From Lyophyllum atratum (taxonomy: Eukaryota; Basidiomycota; Agaricomycetes; Agaricales; Lyophyllaceae), in NCBI GenBank assembly GCA_014905825.1, contig JACGCN010000025.1, forward strand, positions 248,001 to 312,000: a stretch of 64,000 nt of DNA, written 5' to 3'. Both the position numbers and the translations under genes were made by a program. The notes beneath the pieces are model-generated. The model did no database searches. It worked only from the letters and a program-made list of their open reading frames with translations, and was not told the origin of the DNA. This document shows, in pieces, positions 34,470 to 49,444 of the stretch; within the stretch, counting starts at the first letter, position 1; each line of letters opens with the position of its first letter.

Positions 34470-36458
34470 TTACAAACTATAAATGAACCACGCGCTACGA
34501 TCACCCAGGCCCGGTGCTTCAGACTCTCTAGTGAGTTGTTGCCTCGCCAGAGCCTTCTTGCGGTTCTGTGACCGAAGATATAGGAAATTACACAACGAAA
34601 GAATAAACATCATGCATGCAGAGACGAGCAGCACTATCGTGCCTGAGGTGTAGCGTGGGGGCTTCGACCATGCGCTGAAGAGCCAAAGGGCGAGGATGGC
34701 GCCGACGTTCGTCATGATAAAACCGATAGCGATGGATGTGGCGCGCCGTGTCTGGGGCGCCGCGTTGTTGGAGAGCCATGTTGCCAGGGAAGGGCCAGAG
34801 CAGTTGATTCCGGATATTGAGAAAAATAGACTGGCATATTGAACATGAGGGTTCGTTGAGGCTGGTGTACAGCGTTGAGCAGTTATTCGTCTTGCAAAGA
34901 TTAGATACTTACTGAGATACATGATAAACCCAATGATGCATAACACTGATGAAAGCATGGCTGAGAAACCGCGGTAGCCATACGTGTCCGAGAAGAGCGA
35001 AGCAGACATCGTCACTAAAAGAGTTTAGTGAGGAGGTTTAAACAGGTTGGAGTAACGACTAACCGACAAAAGCAGCGGCGAATGGTGGAACGCTCATCAG
35101 CTGAGCTCGTGACGCTGTGTATCCCAATGCAACCAGAATGGAGGGAGTGAAGCTGGCAAGCCCTTAATGAATTCGTCGAGTGAGACTAGGTATGGTACTC
35201 ACTAAGACAGCGATGCAAGAATAATCCCAGCAAACAAAAAGATGGTGCCGATGAACCAGACTTGGGGAAGAAGGCAGGCCTTCCCGACTTCCTTCCAGCT
35301 AAATACATCACCGTTGTCATTGACCGTGCCCTCGTGTCGCAGCTGAGCCATGATTTGCTCCTTTTCTGTCTGTGATAGGAAGGAAGCGCGTTCCACGGTG
35401 CGTGGGAGAAGGAAGAAGGACAAGACTCCAAACACCACCGAGAATAGACCTTCCAAGATGAAGAGCCACGCCCAACCAGGTCTTCCACCCACGCCGTTCA
35501 TCTTTACGATGCCGAAGGCTAGAAGTCCACCGAATGCACCTGCCAGTGACGACGCAGAGAAGAACGTTGCGATCCTGGAAAGGAATGAAAATAAGATTGA
35601 AGTAACAGGCCATCCTGAGAAGAGGCACCCACCGAAGCTGGAGCCTCTGACGGGGATAGAATGATGACAGATAGAGGACAATGCCGGGGAATATGCCACC
35701 TGTGCCGGGTCAGTGATCCGCGTTGTTAGAAACGGTCTGCTCCTCACCTTCCAGGAGACCTAAGAAAAAGCGGCACGCTAGCAAGCCATGGTAGTTATGA
35801 ACGACCCCTAAAAGAACACGTTCAAACTTTGTAATGCAGACGCGCGACAGCATGCGAACCTTGTAATGTTGTTACAATCCCCCAGAGCGTCAACATGGCC
35901 GGAATCATACGATCTGGGCCTACAATCTGCAGAGACGATGAAACATTAGCAAGGCCGACGTTTTCGAGGGGATTTCTCCTACTTTTAGAAGGAGATTGGT
36001 GGGTATTTCAGCAACAATGTAAGGACTAAAGAACGGGCTCATTAGACGAGGTGTGTCACAACGGAGGAAGTCAGACTGACACCAAGGTCACTGTCAACGC
36101 TATGCTGTACTGTGAGGCGATTAGAACTGAGGCAACGGGGTGAAGGGTGATCCAAATTACCTGGACATTCGACATGTGCAAGTCCTTCTGCAATCCTGCA
36201 ACTCGTGTGTTCCCAACATTTGTCCGGTCCTACAGTTTCCTTAACTCAAACGATATACCCAATTAAAGCAGAACAACTTACCAGGACGGATAAAAGATAG
36301 ATGATGGTAAGGACTGGCAACATCCGAACGTCCATCTTCGCCAGAGTAGTTCTGGACAACGCCCTCTCCAAAGCGAGCTGCGACTCATCATCTGAAGCAG
36401 ACTCCAGACGAGCTACTTTCTCCTGCATCGATGATTCGGACGGTGCTTTCTCCATCAT
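34470..36458 (-). CDS. MFS transporter, anion:cation symporter family (allantoate/nicotinate permease type)
   Basis: Minus strand, chosen start ATG 36458 (MMEKAPSESSMQEK; a longer upstream frame has no support), stop at 34470-34472. The first helix (MDVRMLPVLTIIYLLSVL) is followed after an intron by DRTNVGNTRVAGLQKDL, the diagnostic DRxNxGNA-like motif of the ACS family that includes yeast Dal5 and Tna1. Later text, LAGAFGGLLAFGIVKMNG and WAWLFILEGLFSVVFGVLSFFLLP, is equally typical. These are plasma-membrane proton symporters for small organic anions such as allantoate, nicotinate or pantothenate. About nine exons. It diverges from the halogenase gene with about 690 bp between the starts, so the two could share a regulatory region. 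Intact as read. Confidence 0.8.
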
Positions 36459-39164
<2,706 letters not shown>

Positions 39165-41556
39165 TGGTATTTCCGCGATCCGGTACGCCAGTCAGCAAAC
39201 CTTGATGCAATGTAGACCTAGAGTGCACGTTTATTCTATCCGTCTCGCCTTCCAGGCCTTCTCATCAGGTCATCGCTCGGACGATGCTTCAGTGGAGGGA
39301 AAAAGCCATGCCATTCATCTTAAATAACGTGTACATTCTTACGTTCTAATGGAATGATGAATCCAGATCAGAAATTCTACGGTTTTGCGCTACAGCACCG
39401 AGCGCCGCATTGGCCCTCGAGAGGAGTGACTTCGCCTAGGGACTTAGATTCGGGCTAAGCCGCACCAGTCGCGTAGAATGTTCTTCCGTTTACTTCAAAG
39501 AGTACCTGTGGTGGTGATGGGCGAGCCTGTGAATCAGGGTTGTTGGCCAGTTAAGTTCGCGCGGAAGCTTAGAAGGACCATTGTCAATTGGAGCCACTCT
39601 ACTTGCTGCACTTTAGCCCTCTACTTACACGCCGCCGGACGTTACATTTGACGGGTTCCCGAGTTCGTCGCATCCCACAATAAGCCTGAGCTAAATTGAA
39701 TGAAGTGTCACAATGTGTCTATTCAATGATCGATTGTTCTGCATGTCGTCTCATCTCATTGAGCTGAGGCTATAGATCTAGAAGACGACAAACCTTCAAA
39801 TGTCTAGATGTCAACGCTCGTTAGACCACCTTCAACCCTTGGATCTGAGCATCTTGATCGAAAGCCACTAGGATCAACAAAGCGCGCGACCTTGGTGACT
39901 ACGATCATGGTACGCGAGCTTTAAAACTGCCTGAAAAATGATGTCCAGTAGAAGGCTTTGTGAAAATGGACCGCGGGTTGTTGTCAGAAAGGACCGAGGC
40001 AAGGGCTCAAATGAATTGTGACGCGGACCGATTTGACATTTGATAAGAAAGCGATAAGCTTGAAGTCTTAGTTGATCACCTTGGAATGTGGATCACGCGA
40101 TTTGTGATGAAAGGTTTTGGCCATCATGTCATCCATCATGAACGTTATCGTGAAAGCTTCCTCTTCTCAAACTTCATCGATCATCACGCACATGTTCAAT
40201 CGCGCAAATCCACAGCGAAGGCCAGAACAGGGCTTCTTGGCAAGTGGCTCGAGATGGTGACCGCCTTCGAGAGCGCGTATTGCAGGACCTAACGGGTTGC
40301 CTGGATCCTTCCCAAGGCTATATTCGAGACTGGTGAGTGACGTGTCCAAGGCAACACAAACGACAATTCTAATAAAATCTGTCAGCTTATGCTCAGTGAC
40401 ATCGTATAATACGTCCACCGTCCTGTTTCCTCCTTGAAGCACATGGAACAGGATCGCGCAGCTTCGCTCCACAATACACCGATGAATCAAGTCGTTGTCC
40501 GGGTCGCATTTCCGTATCGCACTGAAGTCGACGTTGACGTTGCTGCTTTGGGTGAGCATCCGGACCGGGTTTTTTAGAGGCGATGGAGCCACGCGCACTG
40601 CCCATGCAGTGCTTGCGTGTGTCTTGGGGTTTAATCGGGTTTTTTCTCGGGTCATCGGCCGCACTGTATGAGTTTCGACTCGGAAAGATACCAACTCGTT
40701 GCCCATAGCAGTTGGTATCTATGATGGGAGAGATACTTGAGTCCTCTGTGGGAGCAATAGACGACTTCCCATCCAACCTGGCCTCCTCAATGATTGCGTA
40801 CTCTACGACAATCACGTATGTGCTTATTTCTTAATCATAATACGCGATGCTTATTCCTTACAAAGTAACTCGGGACTATTCGTGTGCAAATGTTGATGGA
40901 GAGGATCTATTCCAAGACAGAAGCTTCCTGCTCGTGCAATTACTGTCAGTGCTTTTCGCCGCTCATCAGCTCGATTTGAAATTCTGACCAACAATAGCAC
41001 TCTATTCTAACTCGAGGCTTGTGGCAATTCCGGAAGCCACTCTAAATTCGGGTTCCGGCCTCGACTATCGCTGTCACCCGCCCGAGTCGGCACCGTAAGC
41101 GATCAAATCATGTTGGCACCATTACCTATTCCTCTTCACTCGTTCCCAGCAACACACCATCTAGCCCCAGTCCCTGATACCAAGGCCTCTATCCAAGGTC
41201 GTCTTACGCATCCCACCTTGTCCATTGGGCGTCGACGGATCTCTACGTAAGAAGAAGTCCATCACCACCGAAGGCAATCACCCAACACATGGATGCATGA
41301 CAGGCGCGCAAACGGCCGCTGATCACGAGGCTCCTATCCGTCCTTACCAGCCCCACGTACCCAGACACGATGCGGGCTGTACAATGAGACTCCTTCGGAT
41401 CAGATGTGTGGATGACTCGTGTATTTGCAGCTTGACTCGCCATGCTTTGTAAATGAATTCAAAAAAAACGTACATGATGATCGGAATGAGGTATATTTCG
41501 ATCAACATCTTGCCCTCGCTATCAGCTTTTGCTGCTCAAGGCTTATCCTTCCAGTC
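39165..41556. other. intergenic region between halogenase and MFS 2
   Basis: About 2.4 kb. No gene recognised; short frames at 40086-40292, 40167-40706 (minus) and 41225-41452 have no motif. One small perfect inverted repeat, GCACTGC-CCAT-GCAGTGC, lies near 40597-40614. The last part should be the promoter of MFS 2. Confidence 0.4.
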
Positions 41557-43952
41557 ATGGACCAGGATGCCTCCTCCAACGTCGAGCATCAACCCACAAG
41601 CATCGACCAAGAAAAGCATTCGACAACATCTCTTGATGCCAAGACCGACACTTTGGTGCTGCCTGTCTCCACCGAAAACGTAGAAGAAGTCGTTTCACCA
41701 GCTCGTGACATGCGTTTTTGGCTTGTGTTCGTCGCTCTCTGCGCATGCACTCTGATATCCGCCATTGATCTCGTGTGTCCCTTTCCTCCCCATTCACAAC
41801 CTCTATGTTCAGTGCACTAAATCGTTCTCAATCCAGGCAGGTGTTGGTACAGCAGCGCCCACAATGGTACACGATCTCCACGGGGAGGACTTTGCTTGGG
41901 TTTCCTCAGCCTACACCCTCTCTTCGGCAGCATGCATTCCCCTGAGCGGCAACCTCGCACAAATCTTTGGGCGGCGTCCCGTCATCCAGATCGGCATCAT
42001 CGTTTTTGCGGCCGGCTCGGCAATCGCAGGCGCCGCGCCGAGTATGGTGGTTTTAATTCTTGGACGAGGCGAGTTGCAAACGTATTCGGAATAGTGAGGC
42101 GTGCTAACGCGCGATACTATACTCTAGCTATCCAGGGGGTGGGCGGAGGCATCATACAGTCTCTAACATCTATCATCACGACAGACCTAGTACCACTCCG
42201 CCAACGAGGACTCTTCACGGGGATCACAGGAATGTACGTCTACTTCCATCAAGTGTGTGTTACTCGATCATGATATTATTCGTGTCTTTCGATTTCAATA
42301 GGATGTGGACTTTCGGATCTGCAATTGCACCTTTCATTGCAGGCGGTCTGTCGGAGAAAGCTAGCTGGCGGTGGCTATTTTGTAAGTATACATCCCCGGC
42401 CTCTTTCAACCTGAATGTCTCATTATTCTCTTGAAGACCTGAATCTACCGCTCTGTGCAGTCACCCTATTCGTCGTGACAGTGTTTCTGCAGCTCAATGC
42501 GCCGACTGAGACCTTCCGTGCCAAATTCTTCAAGATTGACTGGATGTACGTTTGTTTGAAGTGCACTTTCGGTTGTGTAGTACTGATCACAGGATGTCCA
42601 GAGGAAACGCGATCATCGTGTCGTCGGCATGTTCTTGCATGCTTGCACTTACCTGGGGCGGCATCAAGTTCCCATGGTCCTCGTTCCACATCCTCGTCCC
42701 TTTGATTCTCGGAGTTGCGGGGCTGGCATTCGCATTGTTCTATCAAGCACGGTGGGCTAGCCAGCCGACTATCCCATGGATTGTCCTCTCTAACCGGACG
42801 AGCATGTCTGGGTGCGTCTTGTCGCTACAAAGAGTTCGACAACCATCCATCCAAATATTAACGAATGGTTCCGTCCTTGTTGTAGATACTTCGCGACCTT
42901 CATTTCGGGCGTGGTCACCATCAGTCTTGGATGTGGGTCACCGTTTTATTAGTCAGACGATTCTATTGACAACATTCTTTTCTAGTTTACCTGTTCGTAG
43001 TCCTCCAATTCTCTGCTTCTCGTGATTGAGATTGGCTGTATCTAGGCCCACTTGGTTCCAAGCTGTACAGGACGCAAGTCCTGTCATATCTGGGCTCCAT
43101 TTCCTTCCATGGGCGATTTCCATAACCCCATTCGCCGTTGTGCAAGGCTTGCTCGTTGCTAAAACAGGACGTTACCGCACCATCGTAAGCTCTGCCTTCC
43201 AGTATTCTTGCCCCGAGTTTAATGTCATCCTTTCGCAGAATTCAATCGGCTGGTGCACAATGCTACTTGGCCTTGGGCTGCTCATCAGTTTGAAAACAAG
43301 CACACCGATCGGCCTTCTGGTACTGTATCAATTGGTCATGGGCGCAGGCGGCGGACTTCTGTATTCGGCTGCGGTATGTTGACCCACATTGCCCAGATGG
43401 AATTATAAGCATGACTTACTAATTTTTACCCTGGTCAGTTCGCAGTCCTCGCGCCTCTGCCCGTCACCGAGAACGCCGCCGCAGTGGCACTCTTGACGTT
43501 CTTGCGCGTATTTTCCCAAGTGAGTCGCAACAAGACATCATACACCACCCGAACAACCAACTGATACATTTCATTTACAGGCATGGGGCGTCGCCATCGG
43601 CGGTACCATCCTCCAAAATGCTCTCAAGAGATATCTCCCAAGCGCCCTGCTACTTCAATTCCCAGAGGGTGCCGAGATCGCCTATAGTATCGTGCCCACC
43701 ATTCCGACGCTATCTGAACCTCTGAAACACGAGGTACAGGACGCGTTTCTGCGCGGTTTCCGTGTGCTATGGATATCCACAGAAGTCATATGCGCCGCTG
43801 GTGCCATGAGCGTTTTCTTCATGCGTGACGTGCCATTGAGGACGACAGTGGATAAGAAATGGGGATTGAAGAAGAACGTGGAGGCTGGGATGTCTGAGGG
43901 AAGCGTAGAAGAAGCTGCAATTCCTCCACGGTCCTCAATAGAACCTAAATGA
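41557..43952 (+). CDS. MFS transporter 2 (DHA2-type), mirror paralog of MFS 1
   Basis: ATG 41557 (MDQDASSNVEHQ), stop at 43950-43952. The order of features equals MFS 1: FWLVFVALCACTLISAIDL, FAWVSSAYTLSSAACIPLSG, IFGRRPVI, GVGGGIIQSL, CMLALTWGG, LVPLILGVAGLAFAL, TWFQAVQDASPVISGLHFLP, then AWGVAIGGTILQNALK and MRDVPLRTTVDKKWGLKKN. Intron 42069-42127 has a GC donor where MFS 1 has GT, and the 11-nt microexon is at 42986-42996. Polar termini differ most between the paralogs. It is expected to be a proton-coupled exporter at the plasma membrane, likely for the product of this locus (inference). No disruption seen. Confidence 0.83.
42069..42127 (+). other. GC-AG intron of MFS transporter 2
   Basis: Donor GCGAGT after GACGAG, branch-like GCTAAC, acceptor CTCTAG. 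The equivalent intron of MFS 1 starts GTGAGC. Confidence 0.7.
42986..42996 (+). other. 11-nt microexon of MFS transporter 2
   Basis: TTTACCTGTTC between introns 42933-42985 (53 nt, GTGGGT to TCTAG) and 42997-43045 (49 nt, GTAGTC to TCTAG). Skipping it breaks the frame into the next exon. Confidence 0.72.
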
Positions 43953-44523
43953 CGTGGGTAATCAATCTCTAGAAAATCGCACCATAAGCGATATATGTAG
44001 TATTATGTGACGGACTGGCACTTCTTGTAGGATAGATTTTACAGAGACAGACTTCAAGGTCTCGGAAGTGTGGATATAGTGATAGTGATCATGCCCACGG
44101 GCGGTCCCGACATATGAAGCTAAAACGTTACGATCAAGGCGGATGAAGCCTAGATACAGAATTCCGTCCGGAACAACCTCTTGAGAATTTAATCACCCGA
44201 TTATGAAAGATGAACTTTTTGGAACTTGAAGCGAAATAATACATACCGCTCAGCCGATCAACAAAGATCGCACTCGACCACGCGCTGCGTAGCCTGCATA
44301 CAGGGAGCAATCATACCCGGTGGATCTTCCATCAGCCTCTACAGTTCCATTCGCTCATACGGAGCATTTAGAAGTCTGGCATCAATAATTGTAGTCCCAA
44401 TGGCCCGGCCCCGGGCCCGGGGTCGAAAGACGTTACCATATCTATTGCTGACTTGTTGCTGGGTAGGGAAAGATTAGAACGGCAATTCTTCGACGTGTAA
44501 CCGTCTCACCACCATCTACAACC
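43953..44523. other. intergenic region, promoter of adenylate-forming enzyme 2
   Basis: About 570 bp between two plus-strand genes. A GGCCCCGGGCCCGGGG tract lies near 44406-44421. No gene recognised. Confidence 0.4.
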
Positions 44524-46764
44524 ATGCATTTCATGCACGACTTGCTCAAAAGCTTGGCTGGGCATTCAGAGCGTCCACTTTTCAAGCAATACACAGGATC
44601 GATAAGAGGCTCAAGCATCACGCCCTCTTGGACGTCTATTTCTTATGAAACCTACCTAGGCGATCTCAACAACGCAGCTGCATACTGGAAAATCCACCTC
44701 GGAGAGCTTGGAGTTCAGGATAGTGAGGTTGTAGGGATTTGGTGCGTGGGATTACATCTATCTGCCACGGGCTCGGCACTGTGATCTCACAGGTACGACT
44801 GTTAGGATCACTGGATCACTTTATACCGACTTGGTTCATATCTACGCAATTATTAGGGCTGGCTTTGTCCCGCAGGTGTTTAGCTCAGCTTTGTTATCAA
44901 AGGGAGGCTCTGTCGTCAACGATTTACTTCATATCCGTGCCGGGAAGGCTTTCATCTACGACGAATACTACGCCGAGCATACTCAACATATCACTGTGCC
45001 GATATCCATGATCCCAAATCTCGCTTCTATCCCAGAGACCCCACACTGGAGGCTACAGGACCTCCCCCACGCCGAGGATGATGACGTTGCAATAATCTTC
45101 CATACCAGCGGAACTACTTCGGGACGACCAAAACCTGTGCCTCAAACGCATAGATGGCTACAATGTCAATCACAAGTAAACTGGCCTGGGGCGTGGCATG
45201 TGCCGATATCCATGATCCCAAATCTCGCTTCTATCCCAGAGACCCCACACTGGAGGCTACAGGACCTCCCCCACGCCGAGGATGATGACGTTGCAATAAT
45301 CTTCCATACCAGCGGAACTACTTCGGGACGACCAAAACCTGTGCCTCAAACGCATAGATGGCTACAATGTCAATCACAAGTAAACTGGCCTGGGGCGTGG
45401 CAAGGGGGCGACGGAACGCAGAAGCGATTCAATAATCTGGGCTCCTTCGGTAGCGTTGGTTCCGCAACCGGTAAGTTCACGGAAACCCGAGAGACCAACG
45501 TTTCTGAGATGCCTTCTGAAAGCAATCAACTACCTTTCACCATCAGGGCAATGCCTTATACAGACATCCAAGCCTGATATTGACGCCGATGAGCTGTTGG
45601 CCATGGTCCGCACAGAGGGGCTTAATAATATCCTTCTATTCGCAAGCTGGTTTTCCAAGCTTTTGAAGGTCGCGCGTACCAATCCGGATGTCCTCAAAGC
45701 CCTGCGTAGCATGCAGCAAATATCCTACACCGGAGAGGCATTGAATCCGGAGGACTCCCGGTGGGTGGTCGAGCAAGGGATACCCGTAGCGGTATGTCAC
45801 GCCGTTCGAATTATTTGGGGCGCTAGTTGATCTTGGATTATAGGTAATCTATGCCACTACGGAGACAGGTGCGTCCTTTCACGACTTCTCAGTTCTTTTG
45901 GTTGAAGGACTAATACGTGACATCTACAGCGATATGTCTTGTCTCTGATCTGATGGCACCCGCGAACTTGCCGTCCATGCGTACCGTTAAGGGCATGAAC
46001 TGCAAGTTTATACCCCATGCCATGACGGATTCGCCAGATAAAATTGAGGGCGCTGAGCGTGAGATGAAGCTTTTTGAATTCTTTGTCCCAGAGGAGGCAG
46101 GCAACTGCCCCCACATATCTATACGAAATCGCCCCGACGGACATGCAACGGGCGATTTATTTGAAGAGACAAGACCTGGCTACTACATCTTCCGTGAGTT
46201 ATAGTCGTACCCTGCCTTCAACACCCCTAAGAATATTTGCATCTAATAAACTAGGCGGAAGAAGCGATGATTGGATCAGGTCGGGGAACGGCCGGCTTGG
46301 CTTCTGTGATACAAAGTGCGTTAATTACATTGTCAAAACTCAATCATACCATTGCCCTCTGATTGAACTGAATCTCCTAGATCAATCGAGGACAATGTGA
46401 AGTTGATCTGCTCAGATCTGGTACAAAACTGTGTTGTTGTCGGGAATTCCAAACCCGTTGTGCTTTTCGTTGAGCCTACGCCCTCGTTTGCTTACAGCGT
46501 CGAAAATCCTACCAATATCAAGGCTGAGATCATGAAGCGTACAGAGACATTCCAGGCGACACTTCTTCCTCATGAGAAGATCGACGGTCGACTTGTAGTT
46601 GCTCCCCCGGGAAGCCTCCCTCGAACGACAGAAAAAGGAAATATCAGGTAAGATTTATATCTTGGTTGTTCCTTAACATCGCTCATATACTGTTTCATTT
46701 TAGGCGGAAGGCGGTAGAAGAGGCTTACGTAGACGTGCTGGAGGAGATATACTCCCACTTCTAG
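44524..46764 (+). CDS. adenylate-forming enzyme 2 with internal tandem duplication
   Basis: ATG 44524 (MHFMHDLLKSLAGHSERPLF), stop TAG 46762-46764 (LEEIYSHF). It parallels adenylate-forming enzyme 1 exon by exon: first exon ends VVGIW, the second starts ITGSLYTDLVHIYAIIRAGF, the P-loop TSGTTSGRPKPV follows, then YTGEALNPEDSRW, GRSDDWIRSG (A8) and RTTEKGNIRRKA (A10). The reaction expected of the family is ATP-dependent activation of a carboxylate to acyl-AMP. An exact 204-bp tandem duplication (44995-45402) inserts 68 residues and doubles the P-loop; the frame stays open but the fold would be disturbed, so activity is doubtful unless the duplication is an assembly artefact. It lies about 570 bp downstream of MFS 2 on the same strand. 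Confidence 0.78.
44995..45402 (+). repeat. exact 204-bp in-frame tandem duplication in adenylate-forming enzyme 2
   Basis: Copies 44995-45198 and 45199-45402 show no difference by eye. Each encodes 68 residues from VPISMIPNLASIPETP to WPGAW. MFS-side and ligase 1 paralog sequence contains the segment once. Confidence 0.92.
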
Positions 46765-47192
46765 AATCATCAGTAGTCGGCGTCGTATACTTCGTTAAAC
46801 TGCGCTCAAAATTGACACCCAATGAAATACACGTCGAAACATTCACTGGTAATGGTCAATGAACCATACCAACTTCGAAAGGCGGCTGGAGATCTGGGCT
46901 GTACGTTGTGATACGTAACCAGATTTTGACAGTTCCTATCTTATCTTTATTGCAGAGTATTCAAGTACAATGATACATCATAAGTTCAAGTGGATCCCCA
47001 AATTCGCGTCGCTGTTGCGACTAAGAGCTCCAACTTCTTACGTTGGTCCTACATAACTTTAAGTCGGGTGTCAGAAGGACCTTTAGAATTACTCACAGCT
47101 TCAGTGACAGGATTACCCTGCCATGCCGACGCAAACCCGCATTGGGTACTGATACAGAGCCTACGTGAAATATGGGTATATCTCCTTTCATA
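46765..47192. other. intergenic, between convergent genes
   Basis: About 430 bp between the stops of adenylate-forming enzyme 2 and the MetE-like gene. Nothing recognised. Confidence 0.4.
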
Positions 47193-48826
47193 TCAAGCGA
47201 AATAGACGAACTGATTCAATGCTTGTTCTCTCGTTCGCTCCGGATCACCTTTGCAGATGGCGTCTACTGCTTCATTGACACGGGCTTCCAGTTCGTCTAT
47301 TGATTCCAACTGGATGACAATATCAGATTAGCCTACCACCATGCTTGATCGCGTGTACGACCTAACATACCTCTGGTCTCTTGGTCGTGACGAGGCCTAA
47401 CACCGCCGTCTTATTCAGGGGCAGATGTGCCAAAGGCGCGAAGTCTCCAGAGCGTTCATTATCGTATTCAAGCTATCACCTGGGTTAGCATCACCTCAAA
47501 AGCACGAAATTTCCCTTACGTAGAAGGTATCCACATCAAGATCGTTGAATAGCTTGATCGCTATACGAGCGTAACTTCCTTCGGTGAAATGATTCCCCTG
47601 TTGTATGGTGAGAGGCGACCATCTCCATTACGAAGGAAATATCTACCCTATAATTTCCCCGACACATATGCACGCCGAACGTCAAATCCTCCGGTCTCCC
47701 CTGTGTGCAGACATTCATCGCGCGGATGTATGTATCCAATAGTGCTTCGTGGTCTGTTCCCTCGGCTTCCATACCCGAGATCATGCTCTCACTGCAGAAA
47801 TAACAGAAACTCGGGTTATCGATCTGTATATGACCTGTTTCATGTTGACCTTTAACGATGACAATTTCTGAATCAAGGAGGTGATGATACGCACGACATC
47901 CATTCTCGTAGAGTTCCGCGATTTCAGCACGGTAAGCTACGCCAATGTCGTCGAAGAACTCGTCTATGCCAGCGGTTGAGAAATGTAATCCGAGTAATAG
48001 CTAATACAATAATCATGGGCTCACCATCATTGTTGTAGATTGATAAATCATAAGTTTCGCGCGAGCCATGACGTTGATGGATCCAAGAAGGCGCAGCCAT
48101 GGTGACTTTGATGTTCTTCACCTCCTGATGTAACGGCTGAGTTGAATTCGAAGGGACACAGCTTCAGAAGACCCACCTCAGGAGCGACAAGGCTCTTCAA
48201 ATATTTGAACTCATCGACGTAGAAAGGTTTCGTGCGCTTGATTTTACCCTGCAGACGATAGTAGATCAATCTCGTTGCCGCGTGCCGGATAGAGGCTTAA
48301 CGTACGTCGCAAAAGAAAGTCGGACTCTCTTTCACGTCGGCATTGTACATCCTGGTGATATGGGGAACATATCGCTAGAACAACAGATCATTGAATTGAA
48401 CAGTCATCGGTATCTCAGGACGTTACCTTGAATACTTCAATGGGCCCTGAGATCAATGATGGATAAGGTGATCTGTCATTCGAAACTTGGGATAATAGCT
48501 CACTGTTCAATGCCTTCATTCCTTCCAAATTATTGAAAACGCCTTCGTAGAATATAGCTCTGGCCGTCTATTAGGTTTCAGAAATGGTAATCCCGAGCAC
48601 TGTACTACCTTCGTAGCTCCCCGTCTGTGATCGTTTTGATCCCAGCGGCTTGTTGCATCTCAACCACCGCTTTGATTGCTTCATCTTCGAGCCCTTTCAG
48701 ATCTTCTTGGGAGCATTCTTTTGCTTCAAAAAGAAGACGTTTCTCGTAGAGCGCTGCAGGCCGAATAAAGGATCCAATATGCTCAGCACGAAAAGGTGGA
48801 CGGACGTGGAGCTTTCGAGGGGACAT
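47193..48826 (-). CDS. MetE-like protein (cobalamin-independent methionine synthase C-terminal domain family)
   Basis: Minus strand from ATG 48826 (MSPRKLHVRPPFRAEHIGSFIRP) to a stop at 47193-47195 (ALNQFVYFA), in about eight exons. The start RAEHIGSFxRP, GIKTITDGELRR, HMCRGNY near 47660 and LEYDNERSGDFAPL-type text near 47440 are the marks of stand-alone MetE C-domain proteins (bacterial YxjG/YxjH and fungal relatives). In MetE this barrel binds zinc and homocysteine; HMCRGN supplies zinc-site residues. The small fungal relatives are uncharacterised as far as I know, and methyl or thiol transfer on another substrate is possible. It lies between adenylate-forming enzyme 2 and OMT2 but on the opposite strand, and has no counterpart in the left arm of the mirror. 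No disruption seen. Confidence 0.75.
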
Positions 48827-49444
48827 CTTGGTTGGAAATCGAGGCTGAAGCGCAAACGGCGCTGTTTGAAACCACGAGCCTACATATCAAGCATTGATTG
48901 GCTTATCCACGTAGGAGATTAGATTCTGGGGGTTACCGACGGAGATATTACTTGATCAGCAAGCGCAAGTAGCCACCGCGAGGACCTGGCTGGACCTGGC
49001 ACTTACTGATGCCGGCCGCTCCTTGGCGCCGTGTTGACATTTCCATTCTTGGAGTAGCTACTAGCAGCAGCGCTGTGAACCTCATCATATATTTATCATC
49101 AGACCTCACGTTGATGGGAGATGCTGGCTCCATCTCTGTTCACCCTCCTCCCGGACGCTATTCGCGTACATAGGCGATGACCTGCGGTGTTTTCCGACTG
49201 CTGTCACTTGATCGCAATTGTCTTTTGGAAATTGGAAACTTCGAAGCCATCAAAACCGCGCTCATGACCTCCAACACAACCTTGCGGCTCGGACGGATAC
49301 CCAACTTGGAATCTTACACTTCCGTGCGGATCTCGCGGATCTGGTACGCGCTGGCTGGTGTCACGTCCTTGGTCAAATGTAATCTTTCATTATATCTTAA
49401 CCGTCCATATAAGTGCCCTGTCTTCAAGAAAAGTGCCCTTAACA
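48827..49444. other. divergent promoter region, MetE-like gene and OMT2
   Basis: About 620 bp between divergent start codons. No gene or named element recognised. Confidence 0.4.

Noticed and set aside
39165..41556. A gene from the minus-strand frames 40167-40815
   Set aside because: Two frames overlap with unrelated, unrecognisable translations and no consistent intron signals.
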